A stretch of 64,000 nucleotides of DNA from Saccharum officinarum. Lineage: Eukaryota > Streptophyta > Magnoliopsida > Poales > Poaceae. Under the pieces are notes generated by a model. The model was not told the DNA's origin and ran no database searches. It worked only from the letters and a program-made list of their open reading frames with translations. This document shows, one piece after another, positions 36,451 through 47,880 of the stretch (its first letter is position 1; every line of letters begins with the position of its first letter). Where the stretch lies: contig CM036197.1 of the NCBI GenBank assembly GCA_020631735.1, positions 45,369,880 through 45,433,879 of the forward strand, given 5' to 3'. Both the position numbers and the translations under genes were made by a program.

Positions 36451-37735
36451 TTTCCTATACTGTTTCAATAAAAAAACATAAAACGCTCCATTGAGACATG
36501 CGTCCTGCAGTGAAAAGGAGTCGTTTTCAGGGTCCATCATCATAGCGATTAGCGAAGGCGATGGCATTCCTTGCATGGTGGCCGCGCGAGTGAACACGTC
36601 CACCCACGACCCTGCCGGCGACGAGGGGCGCCGGCCGGATTAACACCACGAAAACGACGACGGCGAAAGAAACCCGTGTGGTATCTCGGCTACCGGGATG
36701 CTAGTGTCCATTGCTCTCGGCGTAGGGGTCCATCGGCACGATCGAGCACGAGGGAGTTGTGCTGCGAAAGATCTTTTTTCTTCATTCATTCATTCATTCA
36801 TATCGTTTTCCGACGAGGGACGAGCCTTGCACGCACGGATCGTATCGTAACAATAAAAAAAAACGATGGCGAAAGAAGCGTGTGTGTGCAGGAGCACATA
36901 GCAGTATGCTGATTTTGCGAGAGTACGTCTATGTCGTATGTGCGTGTGGGCCAATTTGTTGTATGTAGGGTTGTTGCACGTATTCTTAGTCGAAGAGACT
37001 GCATACATACAGTACAAGTTTATCCGGACAAATATTGAAATGCGTAACACGTACAGTATGTACACTAAAGTCTTATTTGGATGCGTATGTATCCATATCA
37101 ATCCACACGTATTAGAGTAGAATAAAATGAAATGTAGTTTAATTTTACTCCAATCCACTTGTGAATTTCAATTCCACTCCAATCCACTTCAAAACATATG
37201 GATTGAGATGAATACATGCGCATCCAAATAAGGCCTCAAACATCAATTTGATATCTTAGTATTTAATTAGCGGATTGGCGGTCATTTTCCGGGGTCAATT
37301 AATTTCAGCTTTCATATATTCATCTCCTTCGTACCACAGGGGACTGAGGGACGTGCTACATTGTTGACGTGTTGGCGCTTTTGGGGCGGGCAGGTAAAAC
37401 GTGCCAATATATCAGTAACAACAGCGAGACAGTGAAATGAAAAGAACGTGTACTCACTCGGCTGCTTCCCGGGTGCTGACACGCCAGTAGGTAGACTGTA
37501 GGAGTAGGCTGCATGACATACATAGATCAAGCGCAAAAACTACTTAGCACACAAACATAATATCATGTCGCACTCGCACCCGTATATCACAAATATATTA
37601 TATATATATTTATAATATAAGCGTGCGCGTGATTTAATTTTTAACAGGATGGAATGGAATTGATTCTGGCTCCTAGAAAGGGAGTGGACGGTGGAATAAT
37701 TTGAGACCACCAGCTCTGATATATAGGCAGTGTTT
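36451..37735. other. Intergenic with one small MITE; no gene recognised
   Basis: A short (CATT)5 run sits near 36784. At about 37075-37235 a MITE-like unit has TTATTTGGATGCGTATGTAT on the left and GATGAATACATGCGCATCCA then AATAAG on the right. The remainder is AT-rich, with a (TATATA) stretch near 37597. I see no coding exon. Confidence 0.5.
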
Positions 37736-37967
37736 AGTTACTTCAGAATTCCAAAAATTTTACAAGATTCTCCGTCACATCGAATCTTTGGACGCATGCA
37801 TGGAGTATTAAATGTAGGTAAAAAATAACTAATTGTACAGTTTGTCTGTAAATGTCGAGACGAAACTTTTGAGCCTAGTTAGTCCATGATTAGATAAATT
37901 TTACCAAATAACAACGAAAAGTGCTACAGAAACTTTACACCAACTTTTACATCATCTAAACACTACC
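37736..37967. mobile_element. Tourist-like MITE, ATA target duplication
   Basis: Ends GGCAGTGTTTAGTTAC and ATCTAAACACTACC are flanked by ATA at 37733-37735 and 37968-37970. The interior keeps CCGTCACATCGAATCTTTGG and AACAACGAAAAGTGCTACAG. Confidence 0.87.
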
Positions 37968-39292
37968 ATACTGCAGGATCGGACTTGACTTTCACGTGTG
38001 AGATAACAAGGGTGGGGTCACGTTGCTGTCGCCCAAAGAAAAAAAAGGTGAGTGCCAACTACTGCCACGTCTGAAACAAAAACAGGAAGGGGTAAAAAAG
38101 AGGTGCTAGCAATGCATGATTGCATTTCGTGACATGATGATGGTTGGATATGTGAAGCTCGTGCTTACTACTGGTTACGCGTTTGTTGCGAGGTGGCACG
38201 TACGTACTCAGGTCCTCTGAGCTTTCGCAAAGCGGGGGGAGCCTAAAGAGCCATCCATGTGTCATATGTGATGTGAGCAAATACATACTCGGATCGGAAT
38301 CGGATCCCATGTTGGAATGTGCGCAAAAATATGGCTCCTCCTCGCTTCTGCATTGCACTGCACGTGGAGAAGGAGAGGAGATATAAATTTGTAGCGTCAC
38401 TAATGGGTGAATGCAGCGGCCGGCGTGGTGGGCTGCCTGCTGGCTGGTACCGACGCGACGTTGTCCGTCGCGGCAACCGACGTACGGCGGGAACAAGACG
38501 TCCGGCCAACCTCGTTGTTCGCTCATGCATGTGCAGCCGCCAACAGTGCACCGTGCAACCATGCATGTGAGCAACAGCATCCGTAGCACCCCTCGCGTGA
38601 AAGGCAGCTGGGAGTGCGCGCGTTCGTGATCGTGTTCGGCGTGACATCTGCGTCATGCATGGACGACGTAGAACACGACAGGTTTGGCGTACGCGTATTC
38701 ACGCCCCAACACGTCCAAAGCTTTCGCAAGTGGAGCCCAGCTCAGTGGCTCACCCCAAGAAGAGGCCGAAGATGGAGACACGCATCACGCATGCACGTGC
38801 CGCCTCTCGAGCCGTTTGCGTCAGCGGATCACCCTACCCTCAACTACTGCAGATTTCTTGAGAGTGCAGGTAATGGTGGACTGGTGCGTTTGACAAAGAT
38901 CAAGGTTCAAGAAAAAACGCGGCTGTGTAATGTACTTGCAAGAAAACGAGCACCGGGCTTACGAGACACATGGCTCGAGCACAAAGCTTGCCTTCGGAAC
39001 GGGGGGAAAAAGTACACCTCTGGAAACAACTTTTGGTCCGACTAATCACACGCTAAAGAACGTGACCAAGAAGATTCGGTTATTTGTTTCCCAACTGAAC
39101 GAAAACAGGACTGCCGATTGAGCTGTAGTTACCGATTCCTCCCGAGTCGTAGTATAAACTAGTCAAATGACCAGAAAACGCAGCTCGCACCTGAAAAAAG
39201 AATCGTAGTTCACTCGTCAGGGGTCCAAATCACGCGACTGCACAACTGAAAATATACTGATCAGGCCTAAACAGCTGACCTCTAAAATCTAA
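37968..39292. other. Intergenic, nothing recognised
   Basis: About 1.3 kb with moderately GC-rich sequence between 38400 and 38850. Overlapping frames occur on both strands and none is supported. No splice-linked exons and no repeat ends were found. Confidence 0.5.
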
Positions 39293-39524
39293 GGGTGTGT
39301 TCAGTTGGTGAAAAGTTACCGTAACACTTTTTGTTGTTATTTAGCAAAATTTGTCTAACCATGGACTAACTAGGCTCAAAAGATTCGTCTCGACATTTAC
39401 AGACAAACTATGCAATTAATTATCTTTTTTACCTACATTTAATGCTCCATGCATGCGTCCAAAGATTCGATGTGATGGGTGAAAGAGAAAATATTTTGGG
39501 TTTGCATGGGAAGTGAACACACCC
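39293..39524. mobile_element. Tourist-like MITE, TAA target duplication
   Basis: Ends GGGTGTGTTCAGTTGG and GAAGTGAACACACCC are flanked by TAA at 39290-39292 and 39525-39527. The copy at 8330-8577 is its closest relative in the window. Confidence 0.87.
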
Positions 39525-41007
39525 TAACTAACTTTTTTAACACAAGCAAACTATAGTCTAGTGTGCATCAGAGGCCATCAAATGTAAGCACTTCCAGGTA
39601 AAACGAAATAGTTGAAGTGGCACTCACTCAAGGCGCATGCCCTTTAAGGCTGTAACCTAACAGATGATGATGCTATTGCTCATGTGCATGGATCCCACCC
39701 AAAGCAACTACTACAGGCAACAAAGTGGTTGCTTTAGTTGTCATCTGTCATCACTGCACCATGCATGTCTCCAACCTAGGGTACTTGCATGAAATGAACG
39801 GCAACATGTAGATAGCTTAAGATTGGGAAATACCAAAAGGCGTCTCAAATCTCAATTGTTTCTTACTTTCCCTTTTGCACCCAGGCTTCTGCAAGAAAAT
39901 TGGTCAACAGATATAGCAGGGCACAAACACATCATAATGCGGGACTGGTGATCCACACTGGCTACAAGAAAAGACCACATATGCCCAACTGACAGTCGTA
40001 GATAACTTTAGGAAACAATGATGAACACGTGGCAACAAGGGACTAGTTAATACAAGTGAGATAAGAGACGAACCAATTATAAACTCTTGTAGTGCTATCT
40101 TCAGTCCAGCGCAACAAGCGAGTGGAACAAAAAAGTTGCACTACACGGTACAGCAGATAAAAGAGCACCTAATTCAAAGTATACCACAATGAAGAGCTCA
40201 AAACATGTTACCAAACGAAGAAATCTAGATGGTATGATATGTAATATTTGCAGACAAATTGGCACCGAGAGAAAAAAGGAAAATAGCCTTTTCGATTTAT
40301 TGCAGAGCAGCCATAGTCGAAACCAGACGGTACCAATAAAGCCGTGACCACTATTTTTCATAAAACCTAAAAATACAACGAACCCGTATGTCTACATCAA
40401 TTACATCCTGCAAAAAAGGTAATACTCTTTTCAACAATATTGTGACAAGGGTACATATGCCCTACTTCCCTACTTTTGGGCTGAAACACTAACATGCCAA
40501 TCGTGCACTTAGATGGTCCAATCAATTGATAAATCCAGCTCCAAGTGCAATATTCCACCATTTCCAACAAGCGAGTGGAATCAGTATATAATACTATGAT
40601 GCAAGAAGATGACCAGAGACACCAAACCACTGGACTGGAGGACCACAGTTAATTGAATACATTGTTCAGCGGACTGAATAGAGCACTCAAGAAAACGTAA
40701 GCGAAGCGTAATTTTTTCTTGCTATGTTTTAAGGATGTAACAGCACTAAGTGTTTTTCACATCAACTCATGAGTAAAGCAAGTACAAGTAGGATAACTAA
40801 CAAATCCCCATAGGCACTGAGAATTTGACATACTACACCATAGGCATTGAGAATTTGATAATCTATGAAATCACCATAAGCCTTTCAATACAAGAACGCT
40901 ATGGTCATTGAGAATTTGATATGCTACACCACATGCAACAACAATCAGCTAAATGATATGTCAATTATGTTTATAACTAAAACAACCAGGAGATCGGAAA
41001 CCCATAT
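39525..41007. other. Probable former 3' flank or 3' UTR of the DPD1 gene; no other gene
   Basis: AT-rich sequence downstream (minus strand) of the DPD1 stop at 41008. At about 40810-40935 the phrase CATTGAGAATTTGATA recurs three times imperfectly. I find no open frame with family similarity. Confidence 0.4.
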
Positions 41008-41096
41008 TCAAGAAACCTTTCTGACATCACTAAATCGCATGGCCTCATTCATTAGATCGTCACATGTCAATTTTAAATCCAGAGTGATTTTTGGAA

Positions 41097-44000
41097 GAAT
41101 TTAAAGACAAGAGAACAGTTGGACACAACGCGCTGCCCGGGTGGCCACGATAGCAAAATTATTCTGGTGCGTTCGATTTAGAGATCAACGGTGCAGCTGT
41201 CTCCTCCACGCTCCATATATATCGGCTTCAACCCTAACTCTAGCTCCCTCTCGTGGATCTGCAGCCGCCGCTCCCTCCTCTCTCCCGGGCCGACGGGGCT
41301 CCTCCCGCAGCGTGCTGCCGCTCCTGTCCCCGCCCCGGCCTCCCCTTCCTCTGCCTCTCTCACTCCCTCTCCCTCTCCTGATGTGGCAGCGCAGCGGGCG
41401 GGCTCGAGCACGGCCAGATCCCCACGCTGCAAGCGGCCATGGGTCTCGGTGCCACGAGGCCGCCGCTCCGCCCTCTCCGACTCGCCTCTGCGATGTCCTC
41501 CGCCCCTCCCGGCACACCGCGCTCCACCCCCTTCCTCTCTCGGCTCAGGCGGCACAAGGTGATGGCGCACCGGCGCTAGCACGAGCGAGCGGCGGAGGCG
41601 CGGAGCCCCGGCGCGACCAGATCCAGGTGATGGGCTCCCTCCCTTCTTCCTCCTCCCCATCTATAGTTTATCACGCGCAAGGTGAGCGCGCCCACCTCTC
41701 CCAGCTCCCTCCTCTCTTGCTGAGTCCGGCACGAGCAGACCTAGGTGAAGGTGGCCTCTCTCCCTTGCTCCTCCTCTCCTTCCCTCACCGGCACCGGCGT
41801 CCAGCGTCGGTCTGTGTTTCTCGGCCTTCTTTGCTAGGCCGGTCCAAGGCCTCCATGACCGGATCCGGCCGTCCTGCCATCTAATCCGTGCAGAGCACCA
41901 GGCACGCCCCCGGCGCGGCGGCCCGCCGGCAGCCCCGGCTAGGGCGTCCTGTGCGGCGGCGAGAGGGCCCTGGCGAGGGTTCCCCCGGTAGGACGGCCCC
42001 TGGCGCGGAAGCCTGCACGAGCGGGCTCCGACGTGGTGGCCCGGGCACGGCTTCGGCTGCTTCTCGTGCTGCGTCGTCTCCGGCGGACACTCGACCGGAT
42101 CCATGGGCTGCGTGGTCGGATCCGTCGTCTAGGTAAGTGTGCTCTCCCTCTCACAGCTCGTCGCCTCCCCAGGACAAGATGCACAATATGGCGTCGGCTC
42201 CGTGGATTCTCAGCTAAGACCAGCTCCCGCTTCTACTCTGTCGCTTGCTTCATCTGTGACAGCCTCGCCGACTCCTGGGCATAGGTGAGCCTCTTCATTT
42301 GCAGCCGACTCCTGTCCATAAGTGTTCGTCTTGCTCTTCATCCTATTTGCCCTGTGCTGATGTTATGGCTGGATGGATGTCCGACAGGAAGAAGGTGCTT
42401 AGTGGCTTGGACTGTACTGCCCAAATTTAGACGCCTCAAACATATAAAGCATTTAAGTCAGCAAGATACTTATATGTGTGCTTTTCCCTTTTTTTTTCTT
42501 TGAACTAACTCCCAATGAATTTTATTCTCACCACAATTCCTATGTATGGCTCACAGTTTTGTAAACTGATATGTGATGATGGCTGCTGTTAATGTTGAAA
42601 TTAAAGGGATGGAGCATGGAGGCGGAAGGAAACTTATTCGCAGTCTAGCAGATTTTGAGGTGAGCTTGTATGTTCTTTTGCTTTCAATTGCTCCTTGTAG
42701 GATAATCCTACAAAAAAATTTCGTTCGATAGGTTTTTTTTTGGTTTCTTTTGTCTGCATATTCAATTCGTTCCATGTATTAGAATGTAGAGCGCCAATAA
42801 AATGTCAGTGATTTGGTTATATGGAGATAATTCTACACAGAAGTTTGATTTGGAGGCAGCTCCCGTAATAATTGTTGTGCTTCACATTTTCTGATTCATA
42901 CTACACAAAAAGATTACTTTCCAATTCTATATCAGCTTGAATTGCCATGTGTAGATTACAGAGAATCACAGAGGGAACATGTGAAAATTATAGTGACCGA
43001 ATATGCGACTCAGCATTCCTCCTTCCAGTGCTCTTTACTTTTGAGGTCGTACGTGCATACATTCGAGCACTCACATGGATGTGCAAAATGTTCTCTGATA
43101 ACTGACCATATTGTGCGGCCTTATGCAGCATGTATATTTTTGCAATTCAGGCATGGACTGTATGGGTACAATTTTGCAAGGTACCACATTGGCCAGATAT
43201 GTTATTCTTAGATATTTATTAAGGTGCTACATATTTTTCCCATCAAATTATCTATATTATTTTCTCATCAATCGTTTCTTGTGTCAACCAAATAGTTTAC
43301 TGCAGCATTTCTTGAAAATGAAGATTTTTTAGTGTGCCTATAGAGTTATTCAACAATAAATTTATAGCTATACACATAAACAGATCTAACATGGTATATG
43401 AACTGGCTTCAGTTCTTTACTGTCTCATTGCAGGTTCGGGTTCGTAGGCTGCTGAAGAATGGAGAGGGGTTCGAGTAATTTCAGAGATAGCATTTTGGTA
43501 TGCTTTTGTGACTCCTCTGCTTGCTCATTTGCACATTCTTTAATCTGTCATTAGGTTCGATAAATTGAATTGTTTTCCTTTTTACAATTACAATGTGTTT
43601 CTTTTACCATTTAATCCTAAAAATAATTGTACTTTGTTTTTGTCTTCCATCATAATTCCATCGCCATCATATACATCAGATATACGCATTAGATAAACAA
43701 CACCTTAACGTTTTCTTCCATGGTGATGTGGGATTGTAGTTTCAGCTTACCTAAAAATAGTTGTTTCATTATTTTCTCTCTATTTTGCTTACGAGTGATT
43801 AGCATGGCTGCATGTGATCGCTAATACCTTAACAAATCTGGTTCATGTTTTGTAAAAATAGTGACTTTTGTTGCCTTAAAAATTCTTCTAGAGAAGCCTG
43901 GTTAGTGTTCTTTTAACCCATATTCTCTGAAATTTAGAACATTAAGGAAAAAGGAATTTGAATTAAGGGGTTATCTAACTGCTCCCTATTATAGTCATGT

Positions 44001-44434
44001 CATCAGGTTGTGGTTTAATCAGATTCCCTACACTTGCATGATTTTTTTCGTCCAATATGATTGCGATTGCAGTCAAGACTGTTTTGTGTAAAATTATATG
44101 CTATTTGGACATCTACCGCCCCGGTGTGGGACTGTTTATGTAAGGTATAAGTACTATTTGGACAACCTCTCTGTCTCATGTAATATGTAGGGTATGAACA
44201 TCTCGCAGATGTTTTAGAAATTCAGCTTGAGATTCGGCATGCGTGTTGTCGTGTTGCTGGCCTAACTGGTCTGAGTGGTGGAAACAAGCACCCCCTGTGA
44301 TATGTTCAGTTTGTATCAACATTATTCAATTTTTCAAATAGAGCTTGTCATATTCGTTCTTTGACAACATTATTCCATTTTCTAAATAGAGCTATGACAA
44401 TGACTCGCGCGCATGGGCGCGCGCAAATCACTAG
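41097..44434 (+). mobile_element. Helitron, about 3.3 kb, inserted in the last coding exon of DPD1
   Basis: The 3' end is clear: GCGCGC, ATGG, GCGCGC form a hairpin a few bases before CTAG (44431-44434), followed by host T. Host coding sequence of DPD1 lies immediately to the right (from 44435) and to the left (up to about 41096). The left border is placed by the DPD1 reading frame. The first bases there are TTTAAAG, not the expected TC, so the 5' terminus may be worn or displaced. No Rep/helicase frame is seen, so it is non-autonomous. Its first kilobase is GC-rich with a TATA-like CCATATATATCGGC near 41212, like a captured plant promoter and leader. Confidence 0.75.
42615..43479 (+). other. 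Candidate captured exon pair inside the Helitron
   Basis: ATG at about 42610 opens MEHGGGRKLIRSLADFE, ending at a strong donor (GATTTTGAG then GTGAGC). A good acceptor (TACTGTCTCATTGCAG) at about 43434 is followed by VRVRRLLKNGEGFE and a stop, in matching phase. Together they would encode about 31 aa. Either these are fragments of a captured gene or a chance pair of good splice sites. No family recognised. Confidence 0.3.
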
Positions 44435-44628
44435 TGTTGCATAATGCTTCCACATCTGGCATTGCTCTATGAGACGGGTGCCATAGCGTTTTCCCAGTGC
44501 CTCCAAGTTCACAAGATTTTTCTTTCCTGCAATAGAACAGAAAATCCACTTAGAACTAGATCTACTTGTGCTTCAGATGTACCATAATAGGCAAACAGCA
44601 AAAAATCTGCAATTAAACTGAGAACTGC

Positions 44629-44860
44629 TTGGGACGAGTCCGTTAAGAGAGATCTGAAGGAGTGGAATATCTCCAAGGATTTAGCTATGGACAGGAGCGC
44701 GCTTGGAGATTGGCAATCAACGTGCCTGAACCGTGACATCTTTTTGTCTTGTGCCATTTATGTCCCTTTATGTGTCTCCCTGTTTCTCGTCTCTTTTGGG
44801 TTTCATCTCTAGCCTACCCCAACTTGCTTGGGACAAAAGGCTATGTTGTTGTTGTTGTTG
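44629..44860 (+). mobile_element. 5'-truncated LINE (non-LTR) 3' fragment with 14-bp target duplication
   Basis: Direct repeats AAACTGAGAACTGC lie at 44615-44628 and 44861-44874. The insert encodes the last part of a LINE reverse-transcriptase protein, DESVKRDLKEWNISKDLAMD, then, after a frame slip, WRLAINVPEP and a stop. A short 3' UTR follows, ending in GTTGTTGTTGTTGTTG. That 3' tail is typical of grass LINEs. It lies in an intron of the broken DPD1 gene. Confidence 0.9.
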
Positions 44861-46889
44861 AAACTGAGAACTGCAAAATGATATATACCACAAGAACCAT
44901 TCAAATACTAGCACAAATATGATTAATTGAATTGTGATACTGAATTCATACACATCGCAACAGAAACTTTCTGTCTACTACTATGCATGAATAGAAAGAG
45001 GTTGCGGTCTTAAAAAGTCCCAGATAGCGCCCCAGAAAGAGCTGTTAGGATTGTCTTAGCAAGGTGCAAGCAAACATTATATGATGAGAGGAACCTAGAT
45101 GTACGATGGCATACAATCTATTTTCTTCAACTTTCTCGCTAAACGAAGACTGTCGACAAATAGCCAATCTGAAGGAACCTGGGCTGAACAACGGTCAAAC
45201 TCTTGGTTAAGGGACATCAAAACCTTTTGCATTATGAGCAATCCACAGAACTGGCTTGCCAGGAGCTTGGCGACTTCGAACATATGCTAGTAGTATTGGA
45301 AGAACATCACTGAACCTATGGTAACCAAATTAAGATAGCATATATGGGTAAGTGGAATGTTGAGCTAAGTGTTAACAAAAAGAACACACACTCAATAAAT
45401 TTTTCGTTACAAAGGCTTAAAACCTTCTCTTGCACAGAAAGTTAGCAAATACGGAGTACTTGCTTATAAAAAAACCTTTCGTAGCATGGATATTTGCCAA
45501 AGGGAAAAAATTGAATGATCAAATTCAATTTCTCACATAAACAATTACATAATATGGTCTGTGTTGACACAGTCATCTTCAGGAATGAAGAATTTGGGAC
45601 TGAGGAGTATATCCCACAAGGCTAATGTGTGGTGATGTCATAACAGTTGTATTCGGTGCACAAGACCTTTAGTAGCATGGATTCTTATGAGCTAACTAAA
45701 TGTCACTTAGATTTCAGAAAAAAAAGGTTTAACAACAATATCTCAAGGGAAACCAGTGAGAGGATGAATTCTTTACCAAAAACAACCATGCATTTGCGCA
45801 ACAAATCTAAAATCTAAAACATGACAACACCGTGCACACGAAGGGGCTACCAAGTACGCAAGCCACATAATAAATCAACAAGTGAAAACTGTCTCTAGGT
45901 GATTAGAACAATTTGCATTAGTTACAAACAACAGGATACATTTTATTTAGTACTTACTCAATTTATTTCAAGTTATCATGCATTCAAGGTGCTGGGTAGT
46001 TATGCTATCAAGTAGAAGTAGAGCATGATGAATTTTACCTAATCATAATGCTGAAAGGATAATACATCCTATAAACTCAAGCACACAAAAATTGCATAAA
46101 TCTCACTGAAAGAAAGTTAATAGTTGATAAATTTCTTGCTAGTTAACTAGTTTCCAAACCGAACCGCAATGGCAACAGCCCTTTGCGGTTTCACAATGAC
46201 CTGAGTGGGTTTTACAGTTCCCGAGAATAACACTGTATTAATGTTCACTAGGCATTTTACGTTTTATTTTCAGTACCACAGTGTTTATAGACACATTTAT
46301 AAACTAATGTGAATTCATGTGACCGAGAGATGAAGAATAGCATACATGTACAGAAGAGAAACACACCTTGGAACATCAGGCCTGCAGACCAATTCAGTGG
46401 TAATTTTATTGAGCTTGGAAGCGTATTTGGGGACATCCCGTTCAGGATTAATGAGAGTCTGAAATGTGCAATCCTTTCCTCCAGAAAGGTCACGAAGTGC
46501 AAACTCAACAATTCTATTATCTACATGGAAAAAACCAGTAGTCTCAACATCGAAGACAAGTAAAGTTGCAGGTTGATCATGTCCAGAAGTTTGCTGAAGC
46601 CACGGTGGCAGAATTGAAGGAACACAATAGCCTGGGCCAGTTTTGTGCCAACTAACTGCCCCTGTAAGATTCGTAGCAAAATGTCGTTTCTCATAGCTTT
46701 TAGGTTGAAGCAATTTCCCAGATGAAAATCCAGCATGTTGCTTGAGAAACCTAACTGGACAGCTAGTCCGTATGTTGTTCCTCAGCAGATTGAAGCGAAG
46801 AACTAGTGACGACATTTTGTGCAAGATGTGTACTTGGAATCAAGGAACAGAACAATTATTCTTTGACTTAGATGAACCACGTCTCACAC

Positions 46890-47880
46890 CTGTACAAGTA
46901 TATCAATCCATCAAACGTAGTGAAACTATCATATAAATCAGAGTACAGAAAATGATTAGACTTGGTTTAAAATTCACCCACATTCCTTTTGCAGTGAAAG
47001 TAAAAGTAACAATACTCTGAATCTATGATGATCTGAGGTTATAGGTTCAGATTGAACCAATTTGTAACATCAAGATATTAATAACACAATTAAGAAGATC
47101 ATTTTTTGATGATCAAATGAAAAGTATTTCCAAACATCGAGAATCACATGATTGAATGCATAACAATGACAATGCTTTACCCCATCATTAGCCAGACTAC
47201 GAGAAATCGAAAAACAAAACTCAGCCCACCAAACCTAAAGTACTCAGTACCACAGCAAAATTACACAGGAAATGCAACTCACACATACAAGCCTGCATCA
47301 TCTATTTCAGAGCCCATCTCTTACAATGTGATCAGGTTGGGCATAAGGTTCAGCAATAACACCCAGCATCGTCTCTCAGTTACCCTTGAGAACCCACAGC
47401 CCCACCATTCACGATCCTTTCTCCTGGAAATGCAAAACCTTGCGCCCAAAATACAAAGCGACTCTTGCAGAATCCTCCAAATCTCCCCTCGAAAAGCTCA
47501 GATCTTTCCCCCCAAATCATCCGGCCATAGCTCGCTCGCTCGCTGGCTCTTGAACTGAAATGCCCCCATACCCAATTCAGCACGCAGGGCACCACACGCG
47601 CAGTAGCACAAGGAAACGGGGCGCTTGAGGCGAGTACGAACACTAGCACGCGCGCGAGTGCGCGACTAAAAATACGAAGTCACGCCCACCACTCAGACTC
47701 CCAGAGAGACGGAGGGGGAGGATGCGCTTACCAGGCACGGGACGCCCATCGCAAGCCCGCGTCCCTTTCTCCGTAGTCGTCGCCGCCACCGCCGGCGGCG
47801 GAAGGGTTTGGATGGACGAGGGTTTAAGCCAGGCGGTGGAGTGGCAATGGCAACTGGCGATGCCGCGAGGGGAATCGATC
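46890..47880 (-). other. DPD1 leader intron and first (non-coding) exon
   Basis: The intron runs from the donor at 47731 (minus strand, CCGTGCCTG then GTAAGC) to an acceptor just before 46889. The upstream exon contains ATGGGCGTCCCGTGCCTG. After splicing this gives a short upstream frame (MGVPCLV then stop) ahead of the main start. The promoter is presumably GC-rich sequence near 47.8 kb. No TATA box could be placed. Confidence 0.45.

Larger units (their letters stand above)
41008..46815 (-). pseudogene. DPD1: DPD1-type DEDDh exonuclease gene, disrupted by a Helitron and frame lesions
   Basis: The family is an organelle-targeted 3'-5' exonuclease that degrades plastid and mitochondrial DNA, for instance in pollen. 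Coding exon 1 is 46367-46815 (ATG at 46815). It has an N terminus with presequence-like character and Exo I LLVFDVETTG (D89, E91). Exon 2 is 45115-45315, reading FSDVLPILLAYVRSRQAPGK and Exo II WIAHNAKGFDVP. The frame then breaks and resumes as EFDRCSAQVPSDWLFVDSLR. Exon 3 starts at 44526 with NLVNLEALGKRYG, breaks frame again, and continues HRAMPDVEALCN (Exo III). It is then cut at 44435 by a Helitron. The C-terminal coding reappears at 41008-41096 as LKLTCDDLMNEAMRFSDVRK and a stop. The 5' leader is spliced: a donor at 47731 (CCTG then GTAAGC) joins an acceptor ending at 46890. All DEDDh motifs remain recognisable, so decay is recent. Confidence 0.85.

Noticed and set aside
41141..41884. A 247-codon open frame at the start of the Helitron
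   Set aside because: Ser/Pro/Arg-rich in GC-rich leader-like DNA, with long frames on both strands and no family similarity.
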